A stretch of 64,000 nucleotides of DNA. It comes from JBGVMW01 sp045125095. GTDB taxonomy: Bacteria; Bacillota; Clostridia; Lachnospirales; Lachnospiraceae. The DNA is taken from contig JBGVMW010000309.1 in NCBI GenBank assembly GCA_045125095.1, forward strand, positions 1 to 64,000. The letters are read 5' to 3'. Of the stretch, positions 40,685 to 49,515 are shown in pieces (within the stretch, counting starts at the first letter, position 1; every line of letters starts with the position of its first letter). The position numbers were made by a program, and so were the translations under genes. Below the pieces are notes generated by a model. That model ran no database searches. It saw only the letters and a list, made by a program, of their open reading frames with translations, and had not been told where the DNA came from.

Positions 40685-40764
40685 GTTGTTGTAATGTACA
40701 CAATAAATTGCACACATATTTGTCAGTATAATAGTGCAGATATGAGTTGATAATAGTGCCGAGT

Positions 40765-40787
40765 AGAGCGAATATGTACCTACCGAA
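40765..40787 (+). promoter_or_regulatory. Shared upstream motif, copy C
   Basis: AGAGCGA-ATATGTAC-CTACCGAA lies 31 bases before the ATG of the next gene and about 30 bases after a TATAAT box (40727-40732). If that box is the -10, the motif would be in the transcribed leader; if the motif is itself a promoter, TATAAT belongs to another start. Confidence 0.6.
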
Positions 40788-40818
40788 AGGGAAAACAAAG
40801 AAAACGGAGGATACAAAA

Positions 40819-41073
40819 ATGAGTAGATTATGGCACGAAGGAACAATTGGAATTCCACAGAAGGATGGCAGCAGCAAGATAGCACATTATTGGGTTAAGG
40901 CCTACGATGAAGGAAGCGCCTACGGAATCAACGAAGGTAAGATTTCAAAGCTGCAAATCACAATCGACGGAGAGATGGTTGCAAGCTACGACAGAGGCTG
41001 GAATATTGAGCCAGCAGAAGACGATGAAGCAACACAAATTGCTTACTGCATTTTATTAAACGAATACAACTAA
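40819..41073 (+). CDS. Small accessory-block protein, DUF7678-like
   Basis: This 84-residue protein is a compact beta-rich domain (RLWHEGTIGIPQKDGSSKIA, HYWVKAYDEGSAYGINEGK, ISKLQITIDGEMVASYDRGW) found in phages beside the previous gene's family. The function is unknown. The start at 40819 follows GGAGG; a longer frame upstream would run through motif copy C and is rejected. It is the last gene of the accessory block before terminase. Confidence 0.7.
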   Translation: MSRLWHEGTIGIPQKDGSSKIAHYWVKAYDEGSAYGINEGKISKLQITIDGEMVASYDRGWNIEPAEDDEATQIAYCILLNEYN

Positions 41074-41105
41074 ACTTGGAAAAGAAAATTCCAGGGAGGC
41101 GGGCC

Positions 41106-41159
41106 ATGAGGCCTGTTTCTCGTTACAGATACATAAGGACCGAGAGGTTCTTTTTTTAA
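41106..41159 (+). CDS. Possible 17-codon leader peptide before terS
   Basis: A short frame starts with ATG at 41106, seven bases after GGGAGG, and encodes 17 residues with four Arg and two Tyr and a Phe-rich end (MRPVSRYRYIRTERFFF). Its last codons and stop lie in the terminator at 41136-41157. Translation through it would disrupt that hairpin, as in attenuation leaders. The ribosome binding site is good; there is no independent proof that it is translated. Confidence 0.35.
   Translation: MRPVSRYRYIRTERFFF
41136..41157 (+). terminator. Intrinsic terminator just before terS
   Basis: AGGACC, loop GAGA and GGTTCT (one G-U pair) are followed by seven T. It stands 25 bases before the terminase small subunit gene, in the sense direction. 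It separates the accessory block from the packaging genes. Confidence 0.75.
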
Positions 41160-41181
41160 TGCTTTGAAAGGAGAGATTGAT

Positions 41182-41661
41182 ATGGCTACAAGAGGAAGAA
41201 AACCGAAACCAACTGCGGTGAAGGTTCTGGAGGGAAATCCAGGAAAGAGACCACTTAATATGTTTGAGCCTACGCCAGAAAAAGTCGCACCAGAGTGCCC
41301 TGACTGGCTAAATGAGGAAGCAAAAGCCGAGTGGGATAGATTAGTAGACAAGATGGTAGAGCTTGGTACCTTGACTGAGATGGATATGGCAGCTTTTGCC
41401 GGCTATTGTCAGTCCTATGCCAGATGGAAGGAAGCTGAAGAATTCATCGAGAAGCATGGTACTATCGTGAAAACTCCGAGTGGATATTGGCAGCAGGTTC
41501 CACAGGTATCTATTGCACAGACAAACCTTAAGGTCATGCTTAAGTTTTGTAGTGAGTTTGGTCTGACACCATCATCACGAAGCAGAATGATTGCTGGAAA
41601 CATTAGTCAGGATGCAGCGGTGGATGAGATGGAGTTTTTGCTTTTAGAGGGTAATGATTAA
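41182..41661 (+). CDS. terS: Terminase small subunit, P27 family
   Basis: This 159-residue protein is a P27-type small terminase subunit, which recognises the packaging site and recruits the large subunit. The start TRGRKPKPTAVKVLEGNPGK with RPLN is the family signature, and residues 90-140 contain the helix-turn-helix-like segment and oligomerisation helices. The start at 41182 follows AAAGGAG. Its stop codon overlaps the start of terL (TAATG), so translation is coupled. Confidence 0.93.
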   Translation: MATRGRKPKPTAVKVLEGNPGKRPLNMFEPTPEKVAPECPDWLNEEAKAEWDRLVDKMVELGTLTEMDMAAFAGYCQSYARWKEAEEFIEKHGTIVKTPSGYWQQVPQVSIAQTNLKVMLKFCSEFGLTPSSRSRMIAGNISQDAAVDEMEFLLLEGND

Positions 41662-43283
41662 TGGCTGAAACAAGGCCAAAGAGTTATCCGAAGTTAAAGA
41701 ACTATCAGCCGACAAGATTTATGCTGCCGACATCTCATTATGATGAGAAGAAGGCTGATAGGGCTGTTAAGTTTATAGAGAATTTGAAACACACAAAAGG
41801 CAAGTGGGCCGGAAAACGCTTCTGGTTATTACCTTGGCAGGAACAGATTATACGAGATGTTTTTGGTATTGTGGATGACAATGGAAACAGGCAGTTTCGT
41901 ACCGCCTTTGTTGAGATTGGAAAGAAGAATGGAAAGTCTGAGCTTGCAGCAGCAGTTGCCTTGTATCTTTTGTATGCAGACAACGAACCTAGTGCTGAAG
42001 TGTATGGCGCTGCAGCCGATAGAGGCCAGGCCAGTATTGTTTTTGATGTTGCAAATCAAATGGTAAAAATGACACCGGCACTTATGAAGCGTAGCAAAAT
42101 CATGGGTGCAACAAAACGTATCGTCAACTATGATAACGCAGGATTTTACCAAGTCCTCTCTGCCGAGGTTGGAACCAAGCATGGTCTTAATGTATCGGGC
42201 TTGGTGTTGGATGAAGTGCATGCCCAGCCGAATAGACGTTTATATGATGTTCTTACCAAAGGCTCCGGTGATGCCAGAGAGCAGCCACTGTTCTTCCTTA
42301 TTACAACAGCGGGAACCGAAAAGGAAAGCATCTGCTATGAGCTTCATATGAAGGCCACAGATATTCTTGCTGGAAGGAAAGTGGATCCTACGTTTTATCC
42401 AGTGGTGTTTGGTCTTACTGATGATGACGATTGGCATGACGAGAAGAATTGGTACAAAGCAAATCCTTCTCTGGGGCAGACGATTCAGATTGAAAGAGTA
42501 AGGGATGCTTACAAGGAGGCGCTTCAAAATCCCGCAGAGGAGAACGTGTTCAAGCAGCTACGACTTAACATGTGGGTTTCAAGTTTGACAAGATTTATTC
42601 CTGAGCAGATATATGATTTAGGAAATGAACCGGTTGATATGGACTCTTTACTTGGTAGAGAGTGCTATGGTGGTCTGGACCTTTCCAGCACTGGTGATAT
42701 TACTGCATTAGTCCTTGTGTTTCCTCCGAGGAATGAGAATGAAAAATATATTTTATTACCGTTCTTTTGGGTACCGGAAGATACCATTCCAATAAGGGTG
42801 AAACGTGCCAGTGTTCCGTATGATGTTTGGCATCAACAGGGATATCTTATGGCGACAGAAGGAAATGTAGTAAATTATGACTTTATTGAAAAGTTCATAG
42901 AGAACCTTGGAACCAAGTATCACATTCTGGAAATCGCAGTGGATAGATGGAATGCGACAATGCTTACCCAGCATCTTATGGATGATGGCTTTACAATGGT
43001 TCCTTTTGGACAGGGATATAAAGATATGTCACCAGCTACTAAGGAATTTAGTAAGCTACTTTTTGAAGGGAAGATTATTCATGGTGGTAATCCAGTCCTT
43101 AGATGGATGAGTGGAAACGTTGTAGTAGAAACTGATGCTGCCGAGAACATCAAAGTAACAAAAGCAAAGTCACCGGAGAAGATTGATGGTATTGTTGCGG
43201 CTATTATGGCTCTCGATAGAGCTGTTAGAAATCAAGGTAATCAAGGAAGCGTTTATGATGAACGCGGAATAATATTAATATAG
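41661..43283 (+). CDS. terL: Terminase large subunit
   Basis: This 540-residue protein is the ATP-driven packaging motor and DNA-cutting nuclease. Walker A-type IGKKNGKSELAAAV lies near residue 90, Walker B VLDEVHAQP near 180, the coupling motif TTAG near 216, and the nuclease domain begins with GLDLSSTGD near 335 and ends with DGIVAAIMALDRA. Length and order are those of HK97-like terminases. The AT-rich AIPR gene follows 19 bases later instead of the portal gene. Confidence 0.95.
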   Translation: MAETRPKSYPKLKNYQPTRFMLPTSHYDEKKADRAVKFIENLKHTKGKWAGKRFWLLPWQEQIIRDVFGIVDDNGNRQFRTAFVEIGKKNGKSELAAAVALYLLYADNEPSAEVYGAAADRGQASIVFDVANQMVKMTPALMKRSKIMGATKRIVNYDNAGFYQVLSAEVGTKHGLNVSGLVLDEVHAQPNRRLYDVLTKGSGDAREQPLFFLITTAGTEKESICYELHMKATDILAGRKVDPTFYPVVFGLTDDDDWHDEKNWYKANPSLGQTIQIERVRDAYKEALQNPAEENVFKQLRLNMWVSSLTRFIPEQIYDLGNEPVDMDSLLGRECYGGLDLSSTGDITALVLVFPPRNENEKYILLPFFWVPEDTIPIRVKRASVPYDVWHQQGYLMATEGNVVNYDFIEKFIENLGTKYHILEIAVDRWNATMLTQHLMDDGFTMVPFGQGYKDMSPATKEFSKLLFEGKIIHGGNPVLRWMSGNVVVETDAAENIKVTKAKSPEKIDGIVAAIMALDRAVRNQGNQGSVYDERGIILI

Positions 43284-43302
43284 ACGGTGAAGGGGGGGTA
43301 AA

Positions 43303-45099
43303 TTGACGAATAAAGTTGAAAAAGGGCATAATTTTTGGTACGATAAAATCAAATTGATTATAGGAGGAGATATTGTGGATCCAATAACAAAGAAGTTTTT
43401 GGGAGAGTTTTGTAAATCCTTTGAAATAGATGATAGTAAGCCAGATATTGCCTTTGAACACTTTAGTAATTATTGTTGCCTTAATAAGGAAAATGGTGTT
43501 GTTGATATTAGACTTGATGAAATATCAACTGGTAAAAACGCACAGGGAATAGACGGAATAGGCATAATAGTAAATCACAAATTGGTAACATCAATTTCTG
43601 AAATAGAGTTTCAAATTGAAAACACGAGGACTTTAGATGTAAGTTTTGTTTTTGTGCAATCAAAAACGTCTTCTTCATTTGATAATACATTGATGTTAAA
43701 TTTTTTTGAATTTACGAAGGCTTTTTTTGGAGACGATGCTTCAGAATTCACTACACCAGAGATTCAAAATTTCTATGAAATGAAGGAGTTTATATATGAT
43801 AACGCTGAATACATGACAGAAAGTAATCCTAAGCTGTCAATGTACTATGTAACTACAGGCAAATGGGTAGATGATAGAACACTTGTAAAGGTCAAAGATA
43901 GGAATATTAAGGAATTGCAGAACTTAAATATATTTTCTGATATAAAATTCGTACCTTGTGGGGCTTCAGAAATACAAGCAATGTATAGAGGAACCAAAAA
44001 TATTCTGACAGCTAAGTTCAAATTCGAAAAAAACATAGTAATGTTTGGGGATGAAGATAGCGATAGTATCGGATATAGCGGGGTAATTCCGTTTAGAGAG
44101 TATCGAAAAATAATAATAGGTGACGGTGATTCGTTAAAGCCAGTTTTTGATGATAATATAAGAGATTTTTTAGGTAACAGAAATCCAGTAAACAAGGCAA
44201 TTATGACTACGCTTCAGGAAATGGATATTAATTCATTTTGCATGTTAAATAATGGAATCACGATTATAGCAGATAAAGTTCAAATAACAGGAACTACGGC
44301 TGTTCTTACTGATTATCAAATCGTTAACGGGTGCCAAACTAGTCATGTTTTATATGAAAACAGAGGGCTCGATGGAATTGATGATTTACTAATTCCTATT
44401 AAAGTGATTGGAACTAATGATGATGCAACGCGAAATAGTATAACAAAAGCAACAAACAGTCAAACATCAATTAAACCTGAACAATTAGAAGCTCTGTCTG
44501 ATTTTCAGAAAGATCTTGAAACCTATTACAGTACTTTTGAAGGAGAAAAACGACTATATTATGAAAGAAGAACAGGACAATATAGATTGGAATCAATTCC
44601 CAAAACCAGGATTGTTAATATACCACAGCAGATAAAGTCAGTTACTGCGATGTTTTTAAATAATCCTCATGGTGTTTCTGGCAATTATGGAACTATTGTT
44701 AAGGCAGTTGGAAATAAGATTTTTAATGCCAATGATCAGAAAATCTTATATTACACGAGCTCATTAGCTCAATATAAGATAGAAAGGCTTATCTCAGATG
44801 GTATCATTGATAAAAAGTACAATAAATCAAGATATCATGCAATGATGTTATTTAGAATATATGTTTCCGGGAAAAAAGTTCCTAGATTTAATGAAAATAA
44901 GATGGAGACATATTGTCAGAAGATGATTGATATTCTCATGGATGAAGAAAAGTGTAAAACTATATTTTCAAAAATAATTGAGTATATTGTTTTGCAATCA
45001 GAAATTGATTTTGATGATAGAAAGACATTTGAAAGAAAAGAAACGACAGAATTTTTATTAGGAAAGACAACAGAGTTAAAAAGGTATATAAATCAATAA
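43303..45099 (+). CDS. AIPR-family (abortive infection) protein inserted in the late operon
   Basis: This protein of about 598 residues has the AIPR domain of abortive-infection phage resistance proteins: CMLNNGITIIAD near residue 304 and DYQIVNGCQTSHVLYENRG near 335, followed by KATNSQTSIKPEQLEA. The mechanism of the family is not fully known. It lies between terL and portal, is clearly richer in A and T than both, and ends in its own terminator, all signs of a cargo gene. The start is TTG at 43303 after GGGGGG; GTG at 43375 after AGGAGGAGATATT is a good alternative. It may protect the lysogen against other phages. Confidence 0.82.
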   Translation: MTNKVEKGHNFWYDKIKLIIGGDIVDPITKKFLGEFCKSFEIDDSKPDIAFEHFSNYCCLNKENGVVDIRLDEISTGKNAQGIDGIGIIVNHKLVTSISEIEFQIENTRTLDVSFVFVQSKTSSSFDNTLMLNFFEFTKAFFGDDASEFTTPEIQNFYEMKEFIYDNAEYMTESNPKLSMYYVTTGKWVDDRTLVKVKDRNIKELQNLNIFSDIKFVPCGASEIQAMYRGTKNILTAKFKFEKNIVMFGDEDSDSIGYSGVIPFREYRKIIIGDGDSLKPVFDDNIRDFLGNRNPVNKAIMTTLQEMDINSFCMLNNGITIIADKVQITGTTAVLTDYQIVNGCQTSHVLYENRGLDGIDDLLIPIKVIGTNDDATRNSITKATNSQTSIKPEQLEALSDFQKDLETYYSTFEGEKRLYYERRTGQYRLESIPKTRIVNIPQQIKSVTAMFLNNPHGVSGNYGTIVKAVGNKIFNANDQKILYYTSSLAQYKIERLISDGIIDKKYNKSRYHAMMLFRIYVSGKKVPRFNENKMETYCQKMIDILMDEEKCKTIFSKIIEYIVLQSEIDFDDRKTFERKETTEFLLGKTTELKRYINQ

Positions 45100-45103
45100 A
45101 TTG

Positions 45104-45138
45104 AAAGCACCTTAGAGTCAATCTATAGGTGCTTTTTT
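45104..45138 (+). terminator. Terminator between AIPR gene and portal gene
   Basis: AAAGCACCT at 45104-45112 pairs perfectly with AGGTGCTTT at 45127-45135, followed by TTT. It lies in the sense direction inside the late operon, 26 bases before the portal start. Confidence 0.88.
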
Positions 45139-45163
45139 CATGCTTATATTTAGGAGGTGTCAT

Positions 45164-46480
45164 ATGGGAATAAAGAGTTTATTTGGTTTTGGACAGGCAA
45201 GAGATAAGCCTACAAATAAGGCGGCAGATGCTGGTTACTCTTTTCTTTTTGGAAGGACTACAAGCGGCAAGCCTGTCAATGAAACAACAGCAATGCAGAC
45301 AACTGCTGTGTATGCCTGCGTCAGAATATTATCAGAGGCTGTTGCTTCCCTGCCGGTCCATGTTTATCAGTATAGAGAAGATGGTGGAAAAGAGAAAGTA
45401 ATCGACCATCCATTATATTACGTGCTCCATGATGAGCCTAATCCGGAGATGACTTCATTTGTGTTTCGAGAAACACTTATGAGTCATCTTTTAATTTGGG
45501 GAAATGCTTATGCGCAGATTATTCGTGATGGAGCCGGGAGAGTGCTTGCTTTGTATCCGCTTTTGCCAAACAAGATGGATGTGCAGCGTGATGATAAGGG
45601 TGATATTTATTACGTGTATTCCAGGAGCTCGGATGAGAATCCAAACTTCAAAGAATATGGCGATATCAAGTTAAAGAAAGAGGATGTGCTTCATATTCCT
45701 GGACTTGGCTTTGACGGATTGATTGGATATTCACCCATTGCTATGGCAAAAAATGCAGTTGGTATGACACTTGCTTGCGAGGAATATGGCGCCAGCTTCT
45801 TTGCAAATGGCGCGAATCCAGGCGGTGTTTTGGAACATCCTGGAGTCCTTAAGGATCCGAGTAAGGTTCGAGAGTCTTGGAATGCGGTTTATAGAGGAAG
45901 CAATAATGCTCATAAGATTGCGGTTCTTGAGGAAGGGATGAAGTATCAGCAGATTGGTATCCCACCAGAGGAAGCGCAGTTCTTGGAAACTAGAAAGTTT
46001 CAAATAAATGAAATTGCAAGACTATATCGTATACCACCGCATATGATTGGAGATTTGGATAAGTCGAGCTTTTCAAATATTGAGCAACAATCGCTTGAGT
46101 TTGTGAAATACACTTTGGATCCTTGGGTTATCAGATGGGAGCAGAGCTTACAAAAAGCACTCTTACTTCCGGGAGAAAAGGGAAAGTATTTTATAAAGTT
46201 AAATGTCGATGGACTGCTTCGTGGTGATTATCAATCACGTATGCAGGGGTATAGCATTGGCAGACAGAATGGGTGGTATTCCACGAACGATATCAGAGAG
46301 ATGGAGGACTTAAATCCATTGTCTGATGAAGAAGGTGGGAATTTATATTTGATAAACGGTAACATGTGTAAATTGTCGGATGCTGGTATATTTGCTGGAC
46401 AACGAAGTAAACAGGAAACACAGGAGCCGGTGCCAGAGGAGACACCACCACAAGAAAATAGAAAGAGAGGTAAGCGATGA
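45164..46480 (+). CDS. Portal protein, HK97 type
   Basis: This 438-residue protein is the dodecameric portal through which DNA enters the capsid. The N-terminal AMQTTAVYACVRILSEAVAS and central GYSPIAMAKNAVGMTLACEE, plus PPHMIGDLDKSSFSNIEQQS near residue 290, are the family's conserved blocks. The start at 45164 follows TAGGAGGTG. The Pro/Glu/Lys-rich C-terminal tail is usual. Its stop overlaps the protease gene (ATGA). Confidence 0.94.
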   Translation: MGIKSLFGFGQARDKPTNKAADAGYSFLFGRTTSGKPVNETTAMQTTAVYACVRILSEAVASLPVHVYQYREDGGKEKVIDHPLYYVLHDEPNPEMTSFVFRETLMSHLLIWGNAYAQIIRDGAGRVLALYPLLPNKMDVQRDDKGDIYYVYSRSSDENPNFKEYGDIKLKKEDVLHIPGLGFDGLIGYSPIAMAKNAVGMTLACEEYGASFFANGANPGGVLEHPGVLKDPSKVRESWNAVYRGSNNAHKIAVLEEGMKYQQIGIPPEEAQFLETRKFQINEIARLYRIPPHMIGDLDKSSFSNIEQQSLEFVKYTLDPWVIRWEQSLQKALLLPGEKGKYFIKLNVDGLLRGDYQSRMQGYSIGRQNGWYSTNDIREMEDLNPLSDEEGGNLYLINGNMCKLSDAGIFAGQRSKQETQEPVPEETPPQENRKRGKR

Positions 46481-47292
46481 AACGTAAGTTTTGGAACTGG
46501 GTAAAGAATGAGGGCGAACTTTCAGTAGAGAGGACGCTCTTTTTAAATGGGGAAATTTCAGATGAAACCTGGTATGGCGATGAAGTTACCCCGCAGCTTT
46601 TTAAGGATGAGCTGAATGCAGATAGTGGAGATATTACTGTCTGGATTAATAGTCCGGGCGGCGATGTTTTTGCTGCAGCTCAGATTTACAACATGCTTCG
46701 TGATTATAATGGGCATGTCACAGTGAAGATAGATGGTCTTGCTGCAAGTGCTGCTTCAGTGATTGCAGTTGCAGGGGATACCGTTCTGGTAAGTCCTGTG
46801 GCCATGATGATGATTCACAATCCGGCAACCGTTGCTATGGGTAATACCAAGGATATGGAGGCTGCAATTGCAATGCTGAATGAGGTGAAGGAATCCATTC
46901 TTAACGCTTATGTTGATAAGACCGGACTTTCCAGAAATAAGTTATCCAAGATGATGGATGATGAAACCTGGTTTAATGCAAAAAAGGCTGTAGAGCTTGG
47001 CTTTGCGGATAAGGTTTTATTTGACAAAGAGGAAGAAAAGAAGCCTGACAAAGAACTTAAGCAGGAGGAACCTGATGAGGGCGAGGAAGGCGACGAGGGA
47101 GAAAGCACTAAAGAAGGCAGCGAAGAGGATGACGATAAAAAGAAGAAGTTTCCATTCCAGCAGAACGCTTATGCTTATTCTGCAAAGAAGGTTACGGATT
47201 CTTTTTTTAGCAAGGTTACCAATACAGCACCTTGCGAACCACAGATACCAATTGACCAGTTAAGAAAGAGACTTGATCTCTTAAAACGATAG
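46477..47292 (+). CDS. Head maturation protease, ClpP-type
   Basis: This 271-residue protein is a ClpP/crotonase-fold serine protease that trims capsid proteins during head assembly. NSPGGDVFAAAQIYN, the nucleophile in GLAASAASVIA near residue 92, and the His in MMMIHNPA near 117 are the expected active-site elements. Residues 190-225 are a very acidic Lys/Glu linker, perhaps the scaffold part, before a short C-terminal region. It overlaps the portal gene by four bases. Confidence 0.92.
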   Translation: MKRKFWNWVKNEGELSVERTLFLNGEISDETWYGDEVTPQLFKDELNADSGDITVWINSPGGDVFAAAQIYNMLRDYNGHVTVKIDGLAASAASVIAVAGDTVLVSPVAMMMIHNPATVAMGNTKDMEAAIAMLNEVKESILNAYVDKTGLSRNKLSKMMDDETWFNAKKAVELGFADKVLFDKEEEKKPDKELKQEEPDEGEEGDEGESTKEGSEEDDDKKKKFPFQQNAYAYSAKKVTDSFFSKVTNTAPCEPQIPIDQLRKRLDLLKR

Positions 47293-47304
47293 GAGGATTT
47301 TAGC

Positions 47305-48513
47305 ATGAGTAAGGTATTAGAATTAAAGGAAAAAAGAGCAAAGGCATGGGAAGCAGCAAAGGCTTTCTTAGATTCCAAGCAGGGATCCAATGGACTTATG
47401 TCGGCGGAGGATGCAGCCACCTACGACAGAATGGAAGCAGAGGTTGTAGAGTTAGGTAAGGAAATCGACCGATTGGAGCGTCAGGCAGTAATCGATGCGG
47501 AACTTGCAAAAGCAACCAGTACACCGATTACCAATAAGCCAAATGCACAGGTGGCCGGCGAGACAAAGACCGGTAGAGCAACAGACGAGTATAAAAGAGC
47601 GTTTTGGAATAACATGAGAAACAGAAATTCTTATGAAATCCAGAACGCTCTTTCCATTGGTACGGATTCGGAAGGTGGATATCTTGTTCCGGATGAGTAT
47701 GAGAAGAAGTTAGTGGAGGCCCTGGAGGATGAAGTATTTTTTAGAAGTCTTGCAACAGTCATCAAGACATCATCTGGGGATAGAAAGATTCCAATTGTTA
47801 CTTCTAAGGGTGAGGCAGCATGGATTGATGAGGGCGGTCAGTTCCCTGAAAGCGATGATAGCTTTGGACAGACTTCTATTGGTGCGCATAAGTTAGCAAC
47901 CATGATTAAGGTATCCGATGAGCTTTTGAATGACTCTGTATTCAATATCGAGCAGTATATCTCTAAGGAGTTTGGACGTCGTATTGGTACAAAGGAAGAG
48001 GAGGCTTTCTTTATTGGAGATGGCACTGGAAAGCCTATCGGTATCTTTAATAAGACAGGTGGAGCTGAGACTGGTGTTACTGCAGCAAGTACAGGTATTA
48101 CATTTGATGATGTGATGGACCTTTACTATAGCCTGCGTGCTCCATATCGTAACAAAGCAACATGGATTCTTAATGATTCTACTGTTAAGGCAATTCGTAA
48201 GCTCAAGGATGGAAACGGCAATTATATCTGGCAGCCTTCTGTAAGAGAGGGAGAACCGGATAGAATTTTAAATCGTCCATATAGAACCTCTATTTATGTT
48301 CCAGAGCTTGCAGCCGGCAACAGAGTCATGGCATTTGGTGATTACTCTTATTACTGGATTGCGGATCGCCAGGGACGTAGCTTTAAGAGATTAAATGAGC
48401 TCTTTGCTACAACTGGTCAGGTTGGTTTCCTCACATCGGAGAGAGTGGATGGTAAACTAATTCTTTCTGAGGCAGTGAAGACACTTGACATCAAGGCAAA
48501 AACCACATCGTAG
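47305..48513 (+). CDS. Major capsid protein, HK97 fold
   Basis: This 402-residue protein is an HK97-fold major capsid protein. Residues 1-100 form the helical delta (scaffold) region (LELKEKRAKAWEAAKAFLDS), probably removed by the protease; the fold begins around SIGTDSEGGYLVPDEY near residue 115. KTSSGDRKIPIVTSKGEAAW and YWIADRQGRSFKRLNELF are typical conserved parts. It follows the protease with GGAGG in the 12-base gap. Confidence 0.95.
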   Translation: MSKVLELKEKRAKAWEAAKAFLDSKQGSNGLMSAEDAATYDRMEAEVVELGKEIDRLERQAVIDAELAKATSTPITNKPNAQVAGETKTGRATDEYKRAFWNNMRNRNSYEIQNALSIGTDSEGGYLVPDEYEKKLVEALEDEVFFRSLATVIKTSSGDRKIPIVTSKGEAAWIDEGGQFPESDDSFGQTSIGAHKLATMIKVSDELLNDSVFNIEQYISKEFGRRIGTKEEEAFFIGDGTGKPIGIFNKTGGAETGVTAASTGITFDDVMDLYYSLRAPYRNKATWILNDSTVKAIRKLKDGNGNYIWQPSVREGEPDRILNRPYRTSIYVPELAAGNRVMAFGDYSYYWIADRQGRSFKRLNELFATTGQVGFLTSERVDGKLILSEAVKTLDIKAKTTS

Positions 48514-48525
48514 GAGGGATAAGCA

Positions 48526-48801
48526 ATGCAGGTAACGCTTGAAAGCGCAAAGAATTATTTGAGGGTGGATACTTCGGATGATGATGCATTGATTAAGGGC
48601 CTCATCACAACTGCCGAAACACTGGTACGTGATACCAGCCGCATGAGTGATGAGGAGCTTGCTCCTTTTGAGAAAATTGTAGAAATTGCTGAGCTCTTTA
48701 CAATTGCGTACCTGTATGAACACAGAGAGGAAGCAGATCACAAGAACTTGACAGAAACGGTGAAGTATCTGCTTTTTCCAATTCGTAAGGAGGTCTTTTA
48801 G
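48526..48801 (+). CDS. Head-tail connector protein (gp6-like)
   Basis: This 91-residue protein matches gp6-type head-tail connectors (start MQVTLESAKNYLRVDTSDDD, helical throughout), which sit under the portal and join head and tail. The ribosome binding site GGAGGG lies before the ATG. Its end overlaps the head closure gene start by one base, in usual phage order. Confidence 0.85.
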   Translation: MQVTLESAKNYLRVDTSDDDALIKGLITTAETLVRDTSRMSDEELAPFEKIVEIAELFTIAYLYEHREEADHKNLTETVKYLLFPIRKEVF

Positions 48802-49130
48802 TGATAGAAACAATGCGGGAGAGAATCACCATCCAGAAAAGTAAGACAGGGAATGATAAGAATGGAAATCACACATTAATTTGGGAGAATTATTATTCCT
48901 GCTATGCCTATGTGAACAACCTATCTGGGAATGAATACTGGGCAGCGGCGCAGGTGAATGCACAGTCGGACTTATATTTTATAGTCCGTTACTGTAGTGA
49001 AATCAAAAATATGGATAGTGAGCATTACCGTATTATCTTCCGGGATCAGATTTACAATATTTCCTTTGTGGATAACGTCCAGTATCAGAATAAGACTGTG
49101 AAATTACGTGCAAGTTTGGTAAAGAGGTGA
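48801..49130 (+). CDS. Head closure protein
   Basis: This 109-residue protein is a head closure/stopper-type protein (MRERITIQKSKTGNDKNGNH, YRIIFRDQIYNISFVDNVQY), which seals the portal after packaging. It starts with GTG at 48801 after AAGGAGG; an in-frame ATG four codons later is the alternative. Position between connector and gp10-type gene is the standard one. Confidence 0.85.
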   Translation: MIETMRERITIQKSKTGNDKNGNHTLIWENYYSCYAYVNNLSGNEYWAAAQVNAQSDLYFIVRYCSEIKNMDSEHYRIIFRDQIYNISFVDNVQYQNKTVKLRASLVKR

Positions 49131-49134
49131 GGAG

Positions 49135-49515
49135 ATGGCACAAACAGTATCGATAGACCGCTTAGCAGAAACCATTATGACAGGGCTAACGGAATATGCA
49201 GACGCTACTACTGACTTGGTAAAGCAAAGTGTGCAGGAGGTTAGTAAGGAGGTTAAAAAGGAAATTTCTGCAAATGCTCCTAAGCGTACTGGCGCTTATA
49301 AAAAGAGCTGGGCAACGAAGAAAACAAAAGAGACCAGTAATTCTCTTGTAATGACAGTTCACTCCAAGAACCGTTATCAGATAGCACACCTTTTGGAGCA
49401 TGGTCATGCGAAACGTGGTGGAGGTAGGGTTGCTGCCATACCGCATATTGAACCAGCAGAGGCAGCCGGTGCTATTTTGTTACAACAAAAAATAGAAAGG
49501 GGGCTTCATTCATGA
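49135..49515 (+). CDS. HK97 gp10-like neck/tail completion protein
   Basis: This 126-residue protein matches the HK97 gp10 family. The APKRTGAYKKSW segment and HLLEHGHAKRGGGRVA with IPHIEPA are the conserved blocks. It takes part in head-tail joining. It overlaps the next gene by four bases. Confidence 0.88.
   Translation: MAQTVSIDRLAETIMTGLTEYADATTDLVKQSVQEVSKEVKKEISANAPKRTGAYKKSWATKKTKETSNSLVMTVHSKNRYQIAHLLEHGHAKRGGGRVAAIPHIEPAEAAGAILLQQKIERGLHS

Noticed and set aside
43303..45099. Reading the AIPR gene as a native late structural gene
   Set aside because: The NNGI and NGCQTS motifs, the AT-rich composition and own terminator all point to cargo; no structural role is seen between terL and portal in such phages.
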